From assembly GCA_016789305.1 (NCBI GenBank), contig JAEURJ010000016.1, forward strand, positions 62,001-126,000: a stretch of DNA of 64,000 bases, given 5' to 3'. The position numbers were made by a program, and so were the translations under genes. Positions 39,555-47,614 of the stretch are shown in pieces. The stretch is from Anaerolineales bacterium. GTDB taxonomy: Bacteria > Chloroflexota > Anaerolineae > Anaerolineales > Villigracilaceae. Below the pieces are notes generated by a model that saw nothing but the letters and a program-made list of their open reading frames with translations, made no database searches and was not told the DNA's origin. Every line of letters begins with the position of its first letter. The first letter of the stretch is position 1.

Positions 39555-40760
39555 TTACGATTTACGGGTCACTTCAAACTCACCATCGCTCACGCGGACC
39601 GTCATCCCGCCGCTGGCTTGTGAAATTTTTGAGACAACCTGATGATCTAATTTTCTTGTGATGATAGCATATCCGCGGGATAAAATTCCCTCGGGATTTA
39701 ACGAATGCAGTCGTTTGGAAATTCCGTCCACCGTAGCGACATCCAATTGGATGCGATGAGTCAACGCTGAAAACGCGCGACGGGATAACTCATCGAGTCG
39801 TTGGATATCGGATTGAATCTTTCTTTCAGGAGAGACATAACGCAGGCGGGATATCAAAGAGGAGATCCCTGCTTTTTGTTCAGCGAGCAGGCTCAACGTT
39901 AAGGAAGCGAGGCGGGTTTGATAGGTATCCAACAGGGAATGGAGGTCATCCACTGTGGTTTGCGTCGCAAGTTCGGCAGCGGCTGTGGGAGTCGGCGCAC
40001 GCAGGTCGGCAGCGAAGTCGCAAAGCGTGAAATCGGTCTCATGCCCCACACCACAAATGATCGGCGCTTTTGAATCAGCCACGGCACGCACAACGCGTTC
40101 ATCGTTGAAGGCCCACAGGTCTTCGATGGAACCGCCGCCCCGCGCGAGCAAAATCACATCGGGATTTTGCTGATTCAGAGATTGCAACGCATTGACCAAT
40201 GCAGGCGGCGCTTCCACGCCTTGCACGGGTGAAGGCGCGAGAATAACCCGCACCAGAGGCAAACGACGGCGCAGCGTATTGAGCATATCGCGCAATGCCG
40301 CGCCCGTTTGAGAGGTGACAATGCCAATCACACGCGGCAATTCCGGGATCGGACGCTTGCGATCCACATCAAACAGTCCTTCAGATTCAAGCATCGCCTT
40401 TAGACGTAGAAACTCCTGATACAGCGCTCCTTCGCCTTTGGGCTGAACGATGTTTACGATAAGTTGATATTGTCCCTGCGGCTCGTAAACAGCGATCTTG
40501 CCATGTGCTTCAATCGCCATGCCATCCTGAAGATTCATTCGCAGACGGCCGGCGTCGAGCTTCCACATGACGCTTCGCAGCGAGGCGTTTTTATCTTTGA
40601 GCGTAAAGTAGATATGGCCCGAAGCGGGCCGTGATAGATTCGAGATCTCCCCCTCCACCCACACATCCTGCAAGGTTGGATCGCCTTCCAATTGTTTTCG
40701 AATATGGAAGGTGATCTGGGAAACAGTGAGATGATTGGAGGAAAAAAGGCTGGGCTGCAT
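39555..40760 (-). CDS. xseA: Exodeoxyribonuclease VII large subunit
   Basis: This 401-residue enzyme degrades single-stranded DNA from both ends, giving oligonucleotides. The N-terminal OB-fold (SQITFHIRKQLEGD, WVEGEISNLSRPASGHIYFTLKD) and the catalytic region with GIVTSQTGAALRDM and ARGGGSIEDLWAFNDE are clear. The ATG at 40760 is chosen over an earlier one at 40838, which lies in a stretch of Ser/Phe-rich residues close to the terminator at 40822-40861. Length is normal for the family. Confidence 0.95.
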   Translation of the reverse strand: MQPSLFSSNHLTVSQITFHIRKQLEGDPTLQDVWVEGEISNLSRPASGHIYFTLKDKNASLRSVMWKLDAGRLRMNLQDGMAIEAHGKIAVYEPQGQYQLIVNIVQPKGEGALYQEFLRLKAMLESEGLFDVDRKRPIPELPRVIGIVTSQTGAALRDMLNTLRRRLPLVRVILAPSPVQGVEAPPALVNALQSLNQQNPDVILLARGGGSIEDLWAFNDERVVRAVADSKAPIICGVGHETDFTLCDFAADLRAPTPTAAAELATQTTVDDLHSLLDTYQTRLASLTLSLLAEQKAGISSLISRLRYVSPERKIQSDIQRLDELSRRAFSALTHRIQLDVATVDGISKRLHSLNPEGILSRGYAIITRKLDHQVVSKISQASGGMTVRVSDGEFEVTRKS

Positions 40761-40821
40761 TGGGTGCGAGGATAATCGAAAAATGTGGAATAGTGAATGG
40801 GAAAACAAAAGTGATTTAAAG

Positions 40822-40861
40822 AAAGGGGGGGAATTCACACTTTTGTGAATTCCCCCCCTTT
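40822..40861 (-). terminator. Terminator of the NRAMP-like operon
   Basis: AAAGGGGGGGAATTCACA and its complement form an 18-base stem around a 4-base loop directly after the stop of the transporter gene at 40866. Confidence 0.8.
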
Positions 40862-40865
40862 GAAC

Positions 40866-42152
40866 TTACAACCTCAGCAGCACTGCGGCAACGGTGAATA
40901 TGGACGCCATTCCGATCACCACTGAACTGACAGTGGCAAAATTCCTTTGAAAACTGTTGTTGACAAACTTTCCCATCAGGCCGCCATCGCTGGTCAGGTT
41001 GATGAGGAAGTAGAACACCAGTGGCAGGGCAATGGCATTGATGATTTGCGTGACAAGAGCCACTTGAAACAAGCTGACGTTGGAAAGGATCACGAACAAA
41101 GTGGCAATGAGCAATTGGGCAATATACAAAATGTAGAAGGTCTTGCTTTCCTTGAACGAATCATCCAAACTGCCGGAAAGGCCGAAGAACTCGGCAAAGG
41201 CATAGGCTGTGGAAAGGGAAACCACCACCAGCCCCATGAAGCCCGCATTGAGGATGCCCAATGCAAAAAGCTGCGAAGCGATCTTCCCGGCAAAAGGCGC
41301 AATCGCCAATGCCGCACGCTCCCCGGAATCCAACACAATGTGATTGACGTACAAGGTAGCCGCGGTCGCGACGATCATAAAGAACGAGAAGAAATCCGTG
41401 AGGAACGCCCCCCAATAGGTTTCCAGCTGTGAGAGTCTCACCTGCCCCTGCTCGATCTTTTTGTCATATGCAAAGCTGCTGACGAAGAATTGTCCCCACG
41501 GAGTGATCGTGGTTCCCAGAACACCCATGCCAATGATCAGGTAATCCTTTAAATAAGAAGATGTAAATTCCACGCCGTGCGGATACAGCATGTTGGATAA
41601 TGCAAGATTCCAATCGGGCTTCGCTTTGACTGCGGAGAAAATATAAACAAGAAAGAATACACATGCCACCAACATAATGGACTGGGTCATCTTGTAATTT
41701 CCACGAGTGATCAACACAAATGCGATAATGACCACCACGATCACCGCCGGGATGGGAGGGATGCCAAACATACCACTGGTTGTCTTCACTGCGGAAAGTT
41801 CTGTAACCAAAGTACCAAGGTTTGCAAAAAATAACGTACCGAACATAAAAACGGACGCACGCACACCATAGCGCTCGCGGATCAAGTCGGCAAGTCCGCG
41901 GCGGGTAATGATCGTGAGACGCATGCCCATCTCCTGGGTAATTGCCAATAAAACCGTGATGATCGGCAGTAAAAATAGAATGGGATACCCAAGTTTTGCG
42001 CCTGCAATCGAATAGGTTGCCACACCACCTGCGTCATTATCCGCCATGGCAGTGATTGTTGCCGGGCCAAAGACGGCAAGAATGAGCAGGAGTCTCTTCC
42101 ACAAGGAGGACAGGAACGACCGATTGTGGCCGGTAAAAAATTTATTTTCCAC
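40866..42152 (-). CDS. NRAMP-related divalent-metal (probably Mg2+) transporter
   Basis: This 428-residue protein has about 11 membrane helices of the NRAMP/LeuT fold. The canonical first-helix DPGN motif is replaced by MADNDAGGVAT, and the sixth-helix MPH motif by TTITPWGQ, so the Met that coordinates transition metals is missing; such changes mark NRAMP-related Mg2+ transporters. GTG at 42152 is chosen: AGGGAGAAC lies just upstream, and it clears the stop of the partner gene at 42167, whereas the longer ATG frame would overlap it. It is cotranscribed with an MgtE-N/CBS protein under an M-box riboswitch, which supports Mg2+ as substrate. Confidence 0.88.
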   Translation of the reverse strand: MENKFFTGHNRSFLSSLWKRLLLILAVFGPATITAMADNDAGGVATYSIAGAKLGYPILFLLPIITVLLAITQEMGMRLTIITRRGLADLIRERYGVRASVFMFGTLFFANLGTLVTELSAVKTTSGMFGIPPIPAVIVVVIIAFVLITRGNYKMTQSIMLVACVFFLVYIFSAVKAKPDWNLALSNMLYPHGVEFTSSYLKDYLIIGMGVLGTTITPWGQFFVSSFAYDKKIEQGQVRLSQLETYWGAFLTDFFSFFMIVATAATLYVNHIVLDSGERAALAIAPFAGKIASQLFALGILNAGFMGLVVVSLSTAYAFAEFFGLSGSLDDSFKESKTFYILYIAQLLIATLFVILSNVSLFQVALVTQIINAIALPLVFYFLINLTSDGGLMGKFVNNSFQRNFATVSSVVIGMASIFTVAAVLLRL

Positions 42153-42166
42153 GATGTTCTCCCTGA

Positions 42167-43423
42167 TTAACGATAGAAACGGGGCAGGCGCTTCTTCCAC
42201 GCCGTGGGAATGATCTTGTCCAATGCATCATCGGCGGTAACGATGCCGTGCATCACATTCTGTTCGTCAACCACAGGAATGGCAAGCAGATCGTATTTGG
42301 TGATCTGGTGTGCCACTTCCTCCTGGTCATCCGTCAGGCTTACACTTTTGACGCGATCTTCCATGAAGTCTTCAACGTAGGTGGATGGATCGGCAAAGAT
42401 CAAATTCTTTAGCGAGAATACACCCATCAATTCATCCTGCGTACTCGTCACGTACACGTAGAACAGGGTCTCCGCATCTATCGCTGTTTCACGCAAAATC
42501 TTGATGGCCTCCGCAGCCGTCACATTTGGCGGAACACACGCATATTCGGTGGTCATGATGCCGCCCGCAGAATCCTCGTCATAAGAAAGCAGTTTCTGCA
42601 TCTCATCTGAATCCTCCTTGTTCATCAAAGCCAGCAAACCGCGGCTGCGTTCCTCCGGCAGCTCGGCGAGCAAGTCTGCCGCTTCATCGGGTTCCATCTC
42701 TTCGAGCAGGTCCGCCACCTTTTCATCAGACATGTTCTCGACGAGGTCCACTTGAAATTCAGTTTCCACTTCCTCCAGGGTATCAGCAAGCTGCTCCATG
42801 TTGAGCGCCTCCAGCAGCTGTCCGCTTTCGAGTTTATTCATATCGCTGATGATCTCAGCCACATCAGCGGGATGCAACTCAGCGATGCTATCCACCGGGA
42901 CACGCAGCCGCATGAACGGATCATGACGGAGGAGTTCCACATCGTCCCAGGAAATAAATGTTTGTGGTGCTGGCAGGCGAAAGGTCGAAGTGAGGCGTTG
43001 GGTTGCATCAGCAATGCCAAGCCTGCGAAAAATTCCCATCATGCCAATATCCACATTCCCCACATACAAGGTCCCGTTGACACGCACCAATTCCAGGTCG
43101 TTGACACGCACCACGCGCGCGCCGTCCGTATCGATGATCTGTTTATCAAGCACATCGCGTGAAAGAAAGATATCGTTTTCCGTGGGCTGGTATTGTGGGA
43201 TTTCATCTGCGCGGCATTTCAGCGGGATCGAGGGCGTGAACAACGTCATCACCAGTGCATATGGCACCATGATGAGTTTGTTCCTGTCCTTGATCACCAC
43301 CGCATCCACAATGGGATGAGTGGCATCCACGAGCTCGCGCGCGATCAGGTCTTCCAGTTTTCCAATATAGTGGCCATCAAAATCGGTGATGGTGTGGCCG
43401 AGAATTTCGCTCAAGAAAGCCAT
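42167..43423 (-). CDS. MgtE-N/CBS-domain regulatory protein of the Mg2+ transporter
   Basis: This 418-residue soluble protein has an N-terminal PRC-barrel-like segment (about residues 1-110), an MgtE N-domain of Leu/Glu-rich helical repeats (about 160-300, for example ELHPADVAEIISDMN and MEPDEAADLLAELPEE) and a pair of CBS domains (about 300-415). It lacks the MgtE membrane channel. In MgtE these modules sense intracellular Mg2+ and gate the pore, so here they probably gate the NRAMP-like partner. The ATG at 43423 follows GGAGGACCCC and is preferred to the ATG four codons upstream. It lies behind the M-box and a second hairpin. Confidence 0.88.
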   Translation of the reverse strand: MAFLSEILGHTITDFDGHYIGKLEDLIARELVDATHPIVDAVVIKDRNKLIMVPYALVMTLFTPSIPLKCRADEIPQYQPTENDIFLSRDVLDKQIIDTDGARVVRVNDLELVRVNGTLYVGNVDIGMMGIFRRLGIADATQRLTSTFRLPAPQTFISWDDVELLRHDPFMRLRVPVDSIAELHPADVAEIISDMNKLESGQLLEALNMEQLADTLEEVETEFQVDLVENMSDEKVADLLEEMEPDEAADLLAELPEERSRGLLALMNKEDSDEMQKLLSYDEDSAGGIMTTEYACVPPNVTAAEAIKILRETAIDAETLFYVYVTSTQDELMGVFSLKNLIFADPSTYVEDFMEDRVKSVSLTDDQEEVAHQITKYDLLAIPVVDEQNVMHGIVTADDALDKIIPTAWKKRLPRFYR

Positions 43424-43458
43424 GGGGTCCTCCATAAAAATTTATTTTGGACGGAGGT

Positions 43459-43492
43459 AATAAAAATCGCCTCCGCGGAGCGAAAGGCGATT
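43459..43492 (-). terminator. Second terminator-like hairpin of the Mg2+-transporter leader
   Basis: On the minus strand AATCGCCT pairs with AGGCGATT around a 12-base loop and is followed by TTTTATT, about 35 bases before the start codon at 43423. It is a candidate attenuator downstream of the M-box. Confidence 0.65.
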
Positions 43493-43547
43493 CACACTTA
43501 ACCGTTGTCTGTTCCTGTATTGCCCGGGCTTTCGCCGCACCTGATCA

Positions 43548-43646
43548 TCAGGGTGTCAAAAGGCCGGCAAGGAAACGCAAACACAACGAAAGATATGAAA
43601 ATCCTTTTCGCTCGAAGGTCGTCTGTTTACTTCCATCAGCGTTCAT
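43548..43646 (-). CDS. 32-residue leader ORF between the M-box and the Mg2+ transporter genes
   Basis: AAGGAGGTGTCAGC, a near-perfect ribosome-binding site, precedes an ATG that opens a 32-residue frame. Its first half is polar (NADGSKQTTFERKG) and its second half a short hydrophobic stretch (FSYLSLCLRFLAGLL) ending T-P-stop. TCAGC/GCTGA flank the ATG and could fold it into a loop, and CACCCTGAT/ATCAGGTG form a hairpin at the stop. It may be a regulatory leader peptide or a tiny membrane protein; translation is not proven. Confidence 0.5.
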   Translation of the reverse strand: MNADGSKQTTFERKGFSYLSLCLRFLAGLLTP

Positions 43647-43701
43647 GCTGACACCTCCTTGCAGCCTGTGCTTCGATTTACCGATTGGCAACACCTGCCG
43701 G

Positions 43702-43737
43702 CAAAATGAAAGCCTCCCGTTACATTGACCAGGAGGC
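43702..43737 (-). terminator. M-box riboswitch terminator
   Basis: On the minus strand GCCTCCTG pairs with CGGGAGGC around a 10-base loop (43737-43712), followed by TTTCATTTT. It stands about 35 bases after the aptamer, the expected place of the expression platform. Confidence 0.75.
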
Positions 43738-43771
43738 AGGCAAAATATACGTAATGAAACGCCGCCTCTCT

Positions 43772-43928
43772 GGTTGAGCTTTGGCACTGCACATCGTAGG
43801 AATTGAACAAGCAATTCCAGCCACTTTGAGTGAAGCCTTAATCCGACTTCACCTGGTCTACCCTTTGGCGTCTTTCGACGTTTCAGGGCAATGGCCTGTG
43901 TATCTTGCAGCCGCCTGGCCTAACGAGG
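43772..43928 (-). ncRNA. M-box (ykoK) Mg2+-sensing riboswitch
   Basis: Read on the minus strand, the element begins CCTCGTTAGG, continues through GGCGGCTGCAAGATACAC and the hallmark core CCCTGAAACGTC...GACGCCAAAGGG (43888-43861), and ends CAGTGCCAAAGCTCAACC. These match the conserved blocks of the M-box aptamer, which folds around Mg2+ and turns expression off at high Mg2+. A sigma70 promoter is just upstream, a terminator just downstream, and the genes controlled code for an NRAMP-related transporter and its MgtE-N/CBS partner. Confidence 0.92.
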
Positions 43929-43948
43929 ACTATTCAAGTTGCAAAATG

Positions 43949-43978
43949 TTTATACACCCGCGCCGCGAATGTTGTCAA
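43949..43978 (-). promoter_or_regulatory. Sigma70 promoter of the M-box transcript
   Basis: On the minus strand TTGACA (43978-43973) and TATAAA (43954-43949) are 18 bases apart. Transcription would start near 43942, about 14 bases ahead of the aptamer. Confidence 0.75.
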
Positions 43979-44005
43979 GAACTTAGGTTTTTATTTTCGA
44001 CAGGG

Positions 44006-44032
44006 TTGGTCCCTTTTGTTTTCTGCTACAAT
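44006..44032 (+). promoter_or_regulatory. Promoter of the GT39-like gene
   Basis: TTGGTC and TACAAT are 15 bases apart, with TGC before the -10 box (extended -10). It diverges from the M-box promoter. The region 43436-44084 holds no protein gene apart from the 32-codon leader ORF. Confidence 0.55.
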
Positions 44033-44084
44033 CAATTTCACAAATTACATCGGCAGGCGATTTTCTGCTGCCAAAGAAAACATC

Positions 44085-45758
44085 ATGAAAATAAATCCTG
44101 ATCAGCGAAGACCTCGATTCAATTTCCCACCAAACTTCATTGCCTTCCTTTTGCTTTGCGTTTTCTTCATCATCAGCTTCCTAAGTGTACTTGGTCAATC
44201 CCCCACCTATGATGAAGCCCGCAACTACAATTATGGAAAGGGCATCCTGAACGGAGATGCAAACCGTCCCGGGGATATCAGCGCCCTCGATGGAACACGG
44301 ATTGACGGCAGCATGATGGCTATCTCCGCAGTCAACGCTCTGCCGTACAAAATTTCCTCCTTTCTGCCAGAGGGAATGCTGCGATCGATCCTTGAAAGCA
44401 GCATGACTGCAAGATTGGTCTCCATTCTTTTTTCGGTCCTCGTGGCATTGTTGATTTTTCGCTGGTCCGGCCAATTATATGGATCGATTCCCGCAATCTT
44501 CTCTTTACTACTTTACATATTCGATCCCAACATCATCGCCCACTCCCAACTGGTCACAACCGATATGTACGCCTGGGGCACTACTTTGCTTGTCTTTTTC
44601 TGGTCTTGGAAATTTGCAAAAGAGCGCAGTTGGCAAAATGGATTGCTTTGGGCCATCGCATTGGGCGTCAGCGCCCTCGCCAAATACACGACCGTGATCC
44701 TGCTGCCCTTATCACTATTGGCAATTATCATCCACGATTCTCCCGCATGGACGAAAGCCTGCAAGGAAAGCACAGCTTCTGCAATAAAAAAATATTCGGG
44801 AAAATATTTTTCCTATCTCGTCGGCGGGATTTTTGTTTCCATTCTTTTCATCAACATTGGATTTTTATTCAACAAGACCTTCATGCGCTTTGGGGAATAT
44901 CATTTTTATTCCCACTTATTAAGCGGCATTCAATCCAGTATGCCTGTATTGAACAATATTCCTGTCCCGCTTCCCTTCCCTTATTTGGAGGGATTTGACC
45001 TCACCTATTACTACGGAGAAGAAGGTCTGGCCTTCGGAAACACCTACCTGCTTGGCACATTGCACGATGGCAGGCAGGGATTTCCCGGCTATTACCTGAT
45101 CGCCTCCTTTTTCAAGGTGCCGATCGCCACTCAAATCCTTGTTCTCGCCGCTTTTTATTTATACCTGTCAAACAGGGACCGCCGTCAGCGTTTCTTCTCT
45201 GACGATATATTTCTGCTTCTTCCGATTTTATTTTTCACCATTTACTTTAATTTTCTCTTCAGCATCAACATCGGGATCCGCTACTCCCTTGTGTTCTTCC
45301 CTCTTTTATATGTCTTCTGCGGAAGTTTATTTTTCGGCTGGCAGGAATTTTCCAGATTTCAAAAAACTGTCATCGTCCTATTGATCGGTTATCTTGCCAT
45401 ATCCACGCTTTCCTATTTTCCAACCTATATCCCTTATTTCAACGAATTCCTGTTCGACAAAAGACAGGCATATAAAATCCTGGCGGATTCAAACATCGAT
45501 TATGGACAAAGCGAAGGGGCATTGAATGCGTATCTTGAATCTCATCCACATGCCATCTACAACCCCACCTCCCCGACTTCAGGCTTGATCGTTGCCGGCG
45601 TCAATGACCTTGTTGGCGTATTTGGAAAACCCGAACAATACGCCTGGCTGCGCGAAAACTTTGAGCCAAACGACACGATCGCGCACACGTATCTGATCTA
45701 CAATATTTCCGCCGAACAAATCACCGCACTATGCAGTACCAGCGACTACTGCAAATAA
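44085..45758 (+). CDS. GT39-like (PMT/ArnT-type) membrane glycosyltransferase
   Basis: This 557-residue protein has about 11 membrane helices. After the first helix comes SPTYDEARNYNYG, the acidic loop motif of GT-C enzymes of family 39 that use polyprenyl-phosphate sugars, and SQLVTTDMYAWGTTLLVFFW is the second loop typical of PMT-like proteins. A YFNEFL segment and a soluble C-terminal region with DSNIDYGQS follow. The ATG at 44085 is chosen because the longer frame to 43905 runs through the M-box. It is convergent and abutting with the GT87-like gene. Confidence 0.85.
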   Translation: MKINPDQRRPRFNFPPNFIAFLLLCVFFIISFLSVLGQSPTYDEARNYNYGKGILNGDANRPGDISALDGTRIDGSMMAISAVNALPYKISSFLPEGMLRSILESSMTARLVSILFSVLVALLIFRWSGQLYGSIPAIFSLLLYIFDPNIIAHSQLVTTDMYAWGTTLLVFFWSWKFAKERSWQNGLLWAIALGVSALAKYTTVILLPLSLLAIIIHDSPAWTKACKESTASAIKKYSGKYFSYLVGGIFVSILFINIGFLFNKTFMRFGEYHFYSHLLSGIQSSMPVLNNIPVPLPFPYLEGFDLTYYYGEEGLAFGNTYLLGTLHDGRQGFPGYYLIASFFKVPIATQILVLAAFYLYLSNRDRRQRFFSDDIFLLLPILFFTIYFNFLFSINIGIRYSLVFFPLLYVFCGSLFFGWQEFSRFQKTVIVLLIGYLAISTLSYFPTYIPYFNEFLFDKRQAYKILADSNIDYGQSEGALNAYLESHPHAIYNPTSPTSGLIVAGVNDLVGVFGKPEQYAWLRENFEPNDTIAHTYLIYNISAEQITALCSTSDYCK

Positions 45759-47006
45759 TTATGTCCGAGCAGGTTTTATCTTTTCAGGCTTCTCTTTAAA
45801 GAGATATGCGGCACCCACCCCGGCCAGCACCAGCAAAGTATTTCCAAAACTCCACAGGTCATGTTCAACTTCGGCCAGCCTGCCCATCGCAAAGAAGGCG
45901 TAAAAATCCAGCACGATCAAAAACAGAAACGCCTGAACATAACTTTTTGTTTTGAAGACCACCGTACCCACGATCCAAATGATCGGGATGACATACAGGA
46001 TCTGGTCATATGCCCAAAGATAAACTGTCGAAACAAACCCGATCGGGATGATGAGATTCATCGCCTCCCATGCTGTGACCTGGACCTGCTTTTTCCATAA
46101 ATAGAATCCAACCAGCCCAAGCAGGATCAGCGCACCTGCACCACCCAAGGCGTAGGTGCAGGCCATATTCTTTTCGCAGATCAAATAGGAAAAACTCCAT
46201 ACATTGGAATGCAATCCAAGCCTGCGGTCAAATGCAGCTTCCCCGCTCTGTAAAAATTTTGCCACCCAATGTAGATCCACGACGGCACCGATCAACCAAA
46301 GGATGATTCCGCCCGCGATCATTCCCTGGATCACCTTCCAGTTCCGCCCTGCCAGCAACCAGACACCAAACAAGGATAGGATCAATAATCCCTGCGGGGG
46401 TTTTAACATCGTAAACGCCAGCAGGAAGCCGGAGAAAAATTCCCACCTCTGTTTTTGTATCAATAAAATCGAAACGGCAACGATCAATAAAGTGATCGCA
46501 CCAATGGACCCGCTCCGCTGGGTGAGCAGGACCGGCCCAAAATACAGACAGATCAATACAAGCGGGACAAACAACCGTTCGTGCGCGGGTCTCCTCCATT
46601 GATTAATGAGAAGAAATATCGTAACCGCCAGGAGCGTTTGAGAAAGGATCTTCCATACCAACGAAGCCTGTTCATATGCCAACAATCCCAGCGGAGAGAT
46701 CAACACTGCCAGCGGCAAGGGATAAAGAAAAATCTCCTCGGCAGGTTGATCCAATCCATTTGCAGCGTGGCCGGCCCGCCAGTGCTCGGGGTCGTAGGGA
46801 CTCTCCCCCTGCAAAATCAAATCGCCCGCAAGCCAGAAGACAAAAAAATTCGTATACTTATCCCTTTGATTCCTGGTTTCATTCCATGCACGGATATAAA
46901 AAATCGACCCAAGCAGGGCAAGCGATACAACGATTCCCACAATTTTGAACACTGGTTTTATTTTTGAAGTCATCTGATCCTGCTTTGTCGTTTGGTATTT
47001 CTTCAT
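45759..47006 (-). CDS. GT87-like polytopic membrane protein
   Basis: This 415-residue protein has about ten membrane helices. The loop FFVFWLAGDLILQGESPYDPEHW after the first helix and FLYPLPLAVLISPLG match the GT87/DUF2029 group of mannosyl- or arabinosyltransferase-like enzymes that use polyprenyl-phosphate sugars. GTQRSG-like LTQRSGSIGAI and LKPPQGLLIL further support this. The donor and acceptor are unknown. It ends one base from the stop of the convergent GT39-like gene. Confidence 0.8.
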   Translation of the reverse strand: MKKYQTTKQDQMTSKIKPVFKIVGIVVSLALLGSIFYIRAWNETRNQRDKYTNFFVFWLAGDLILQGESPYDPEHWRAGHAANGLDQPAEEIFLYPLPLAVLISPLGLLAYEQASLVWKILSQTLLAVTIFLLINQWRRPAHERLFVPLVLICLYFGPVLLTQRSGSIGAITLLIVAVSILLIQKQRWEFFSGFLLAFTMLKPPQGLLILSLFGVWLLAGRNWKVIQGMIAGGIILWLIGAVVDLHWVAKFLQSGEAAFDRRLGLHSNVWSFSYLICEKNMACTYALGGAGALILLGLVGFYLWKKQVQVTAWEAMNLIIPIGFVSTVYLWAYDQILYVIPIIWIVGTVVFKTKSYVQAFLFLIVLDFYAFFAMGRLAEVEHDLWSFGNTLLVLAGVGAAYLFKEKPEKIKPART

Positions 47007-47051
47007 ATTATAAGGCGCGCGCTGGATTCTCTGCTAAAATTCCCCCATCCT

Positions 47052-47549
47052 ATGAAACATCTCTGGTCACCCTGGCGTATGACATACATTGAAAAACACG
47101 AAAAAGTCTCAGGCTGTGTATTTTGCAACGCACAAGCCAAAGCGGATGGTGTGGAGAACCTCATCGCCTTCCGCGGAAAAAACGCATATGTGATCCTCAA
47201 CCGCTATCCCTACACCAGCGGACATTTGATGGTCATTCCCTTCGCTCACAAGTCCAACCTGGAAGAACTGAATTCAGATACCCGCACCGAGATGATCGAA
47301 CTCACCTCGCGCTGCACAACCATCCTGCGAAAAGTTTATCGGACCGAATCATTCAATGTGGGGATCAACATTGGCGAGGCGGCAGGGGCCGGCGTACTCG
47401 GGCATGTCCATATCCATATTGTGCCGCGCTGGGCCGGGGATACCAACTTCATGTCTTCGGTCAGCGAGACGCGCGTGCTGCCGGAATCGCTGGAAGATAC
47501 ATATAGGCGTGTGAGAGAAGCCTTTGAAACCAGGGATGAACAAAAATAA
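47052..47549 (+). CDS. HIT-family hydrolase (Ap4A phosphorylase/hydrolase-like)
   Basis: This 165-residue protein has the histidine triad HVHIHIVPRW near residue 116 and an N-terminal CVFCNAQ zinc-binding-like pair. HIT proteins hydrolyse nucleoside phosphoramidates or dinucleoside polyphosphates. The ATG at 47052 is chosen; TGCTAAAAT (47032-47040) upstream is an extended -10, so the mRNA is nearly leaderless. A longer frame from 46992 lies in the promoter. Confidence 0.93.
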   Translation: MKHLWSPWRMTYIEKHEKVSGCVFCNAQAKADGVENLIAFRGKNAYVILNRYPYTSGHLMVIPFAHKSNLEELNSDTRTEMIELTSRCTTILRKVYRTESFNVGINIGEAAGAGVLGHVHIHIVPRWAGDTNFMSSVSETRVLPESLEDTYRRVREAFETRDEQK

Positions 47550-47614
47550 AGAAGGATGATTTGGGGGAGGTGCAGCATCAAAACAGAAGCTATGATTCGA
47601 TTCCCGGAGTTTTT

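Noticed and set aside
43905..44084. N-terminal extension of the GT39-like gene
   Set aside because: The region is the M-box riboswitch on the opposite strand and its promoter; the ATG at 44085 fits the family.
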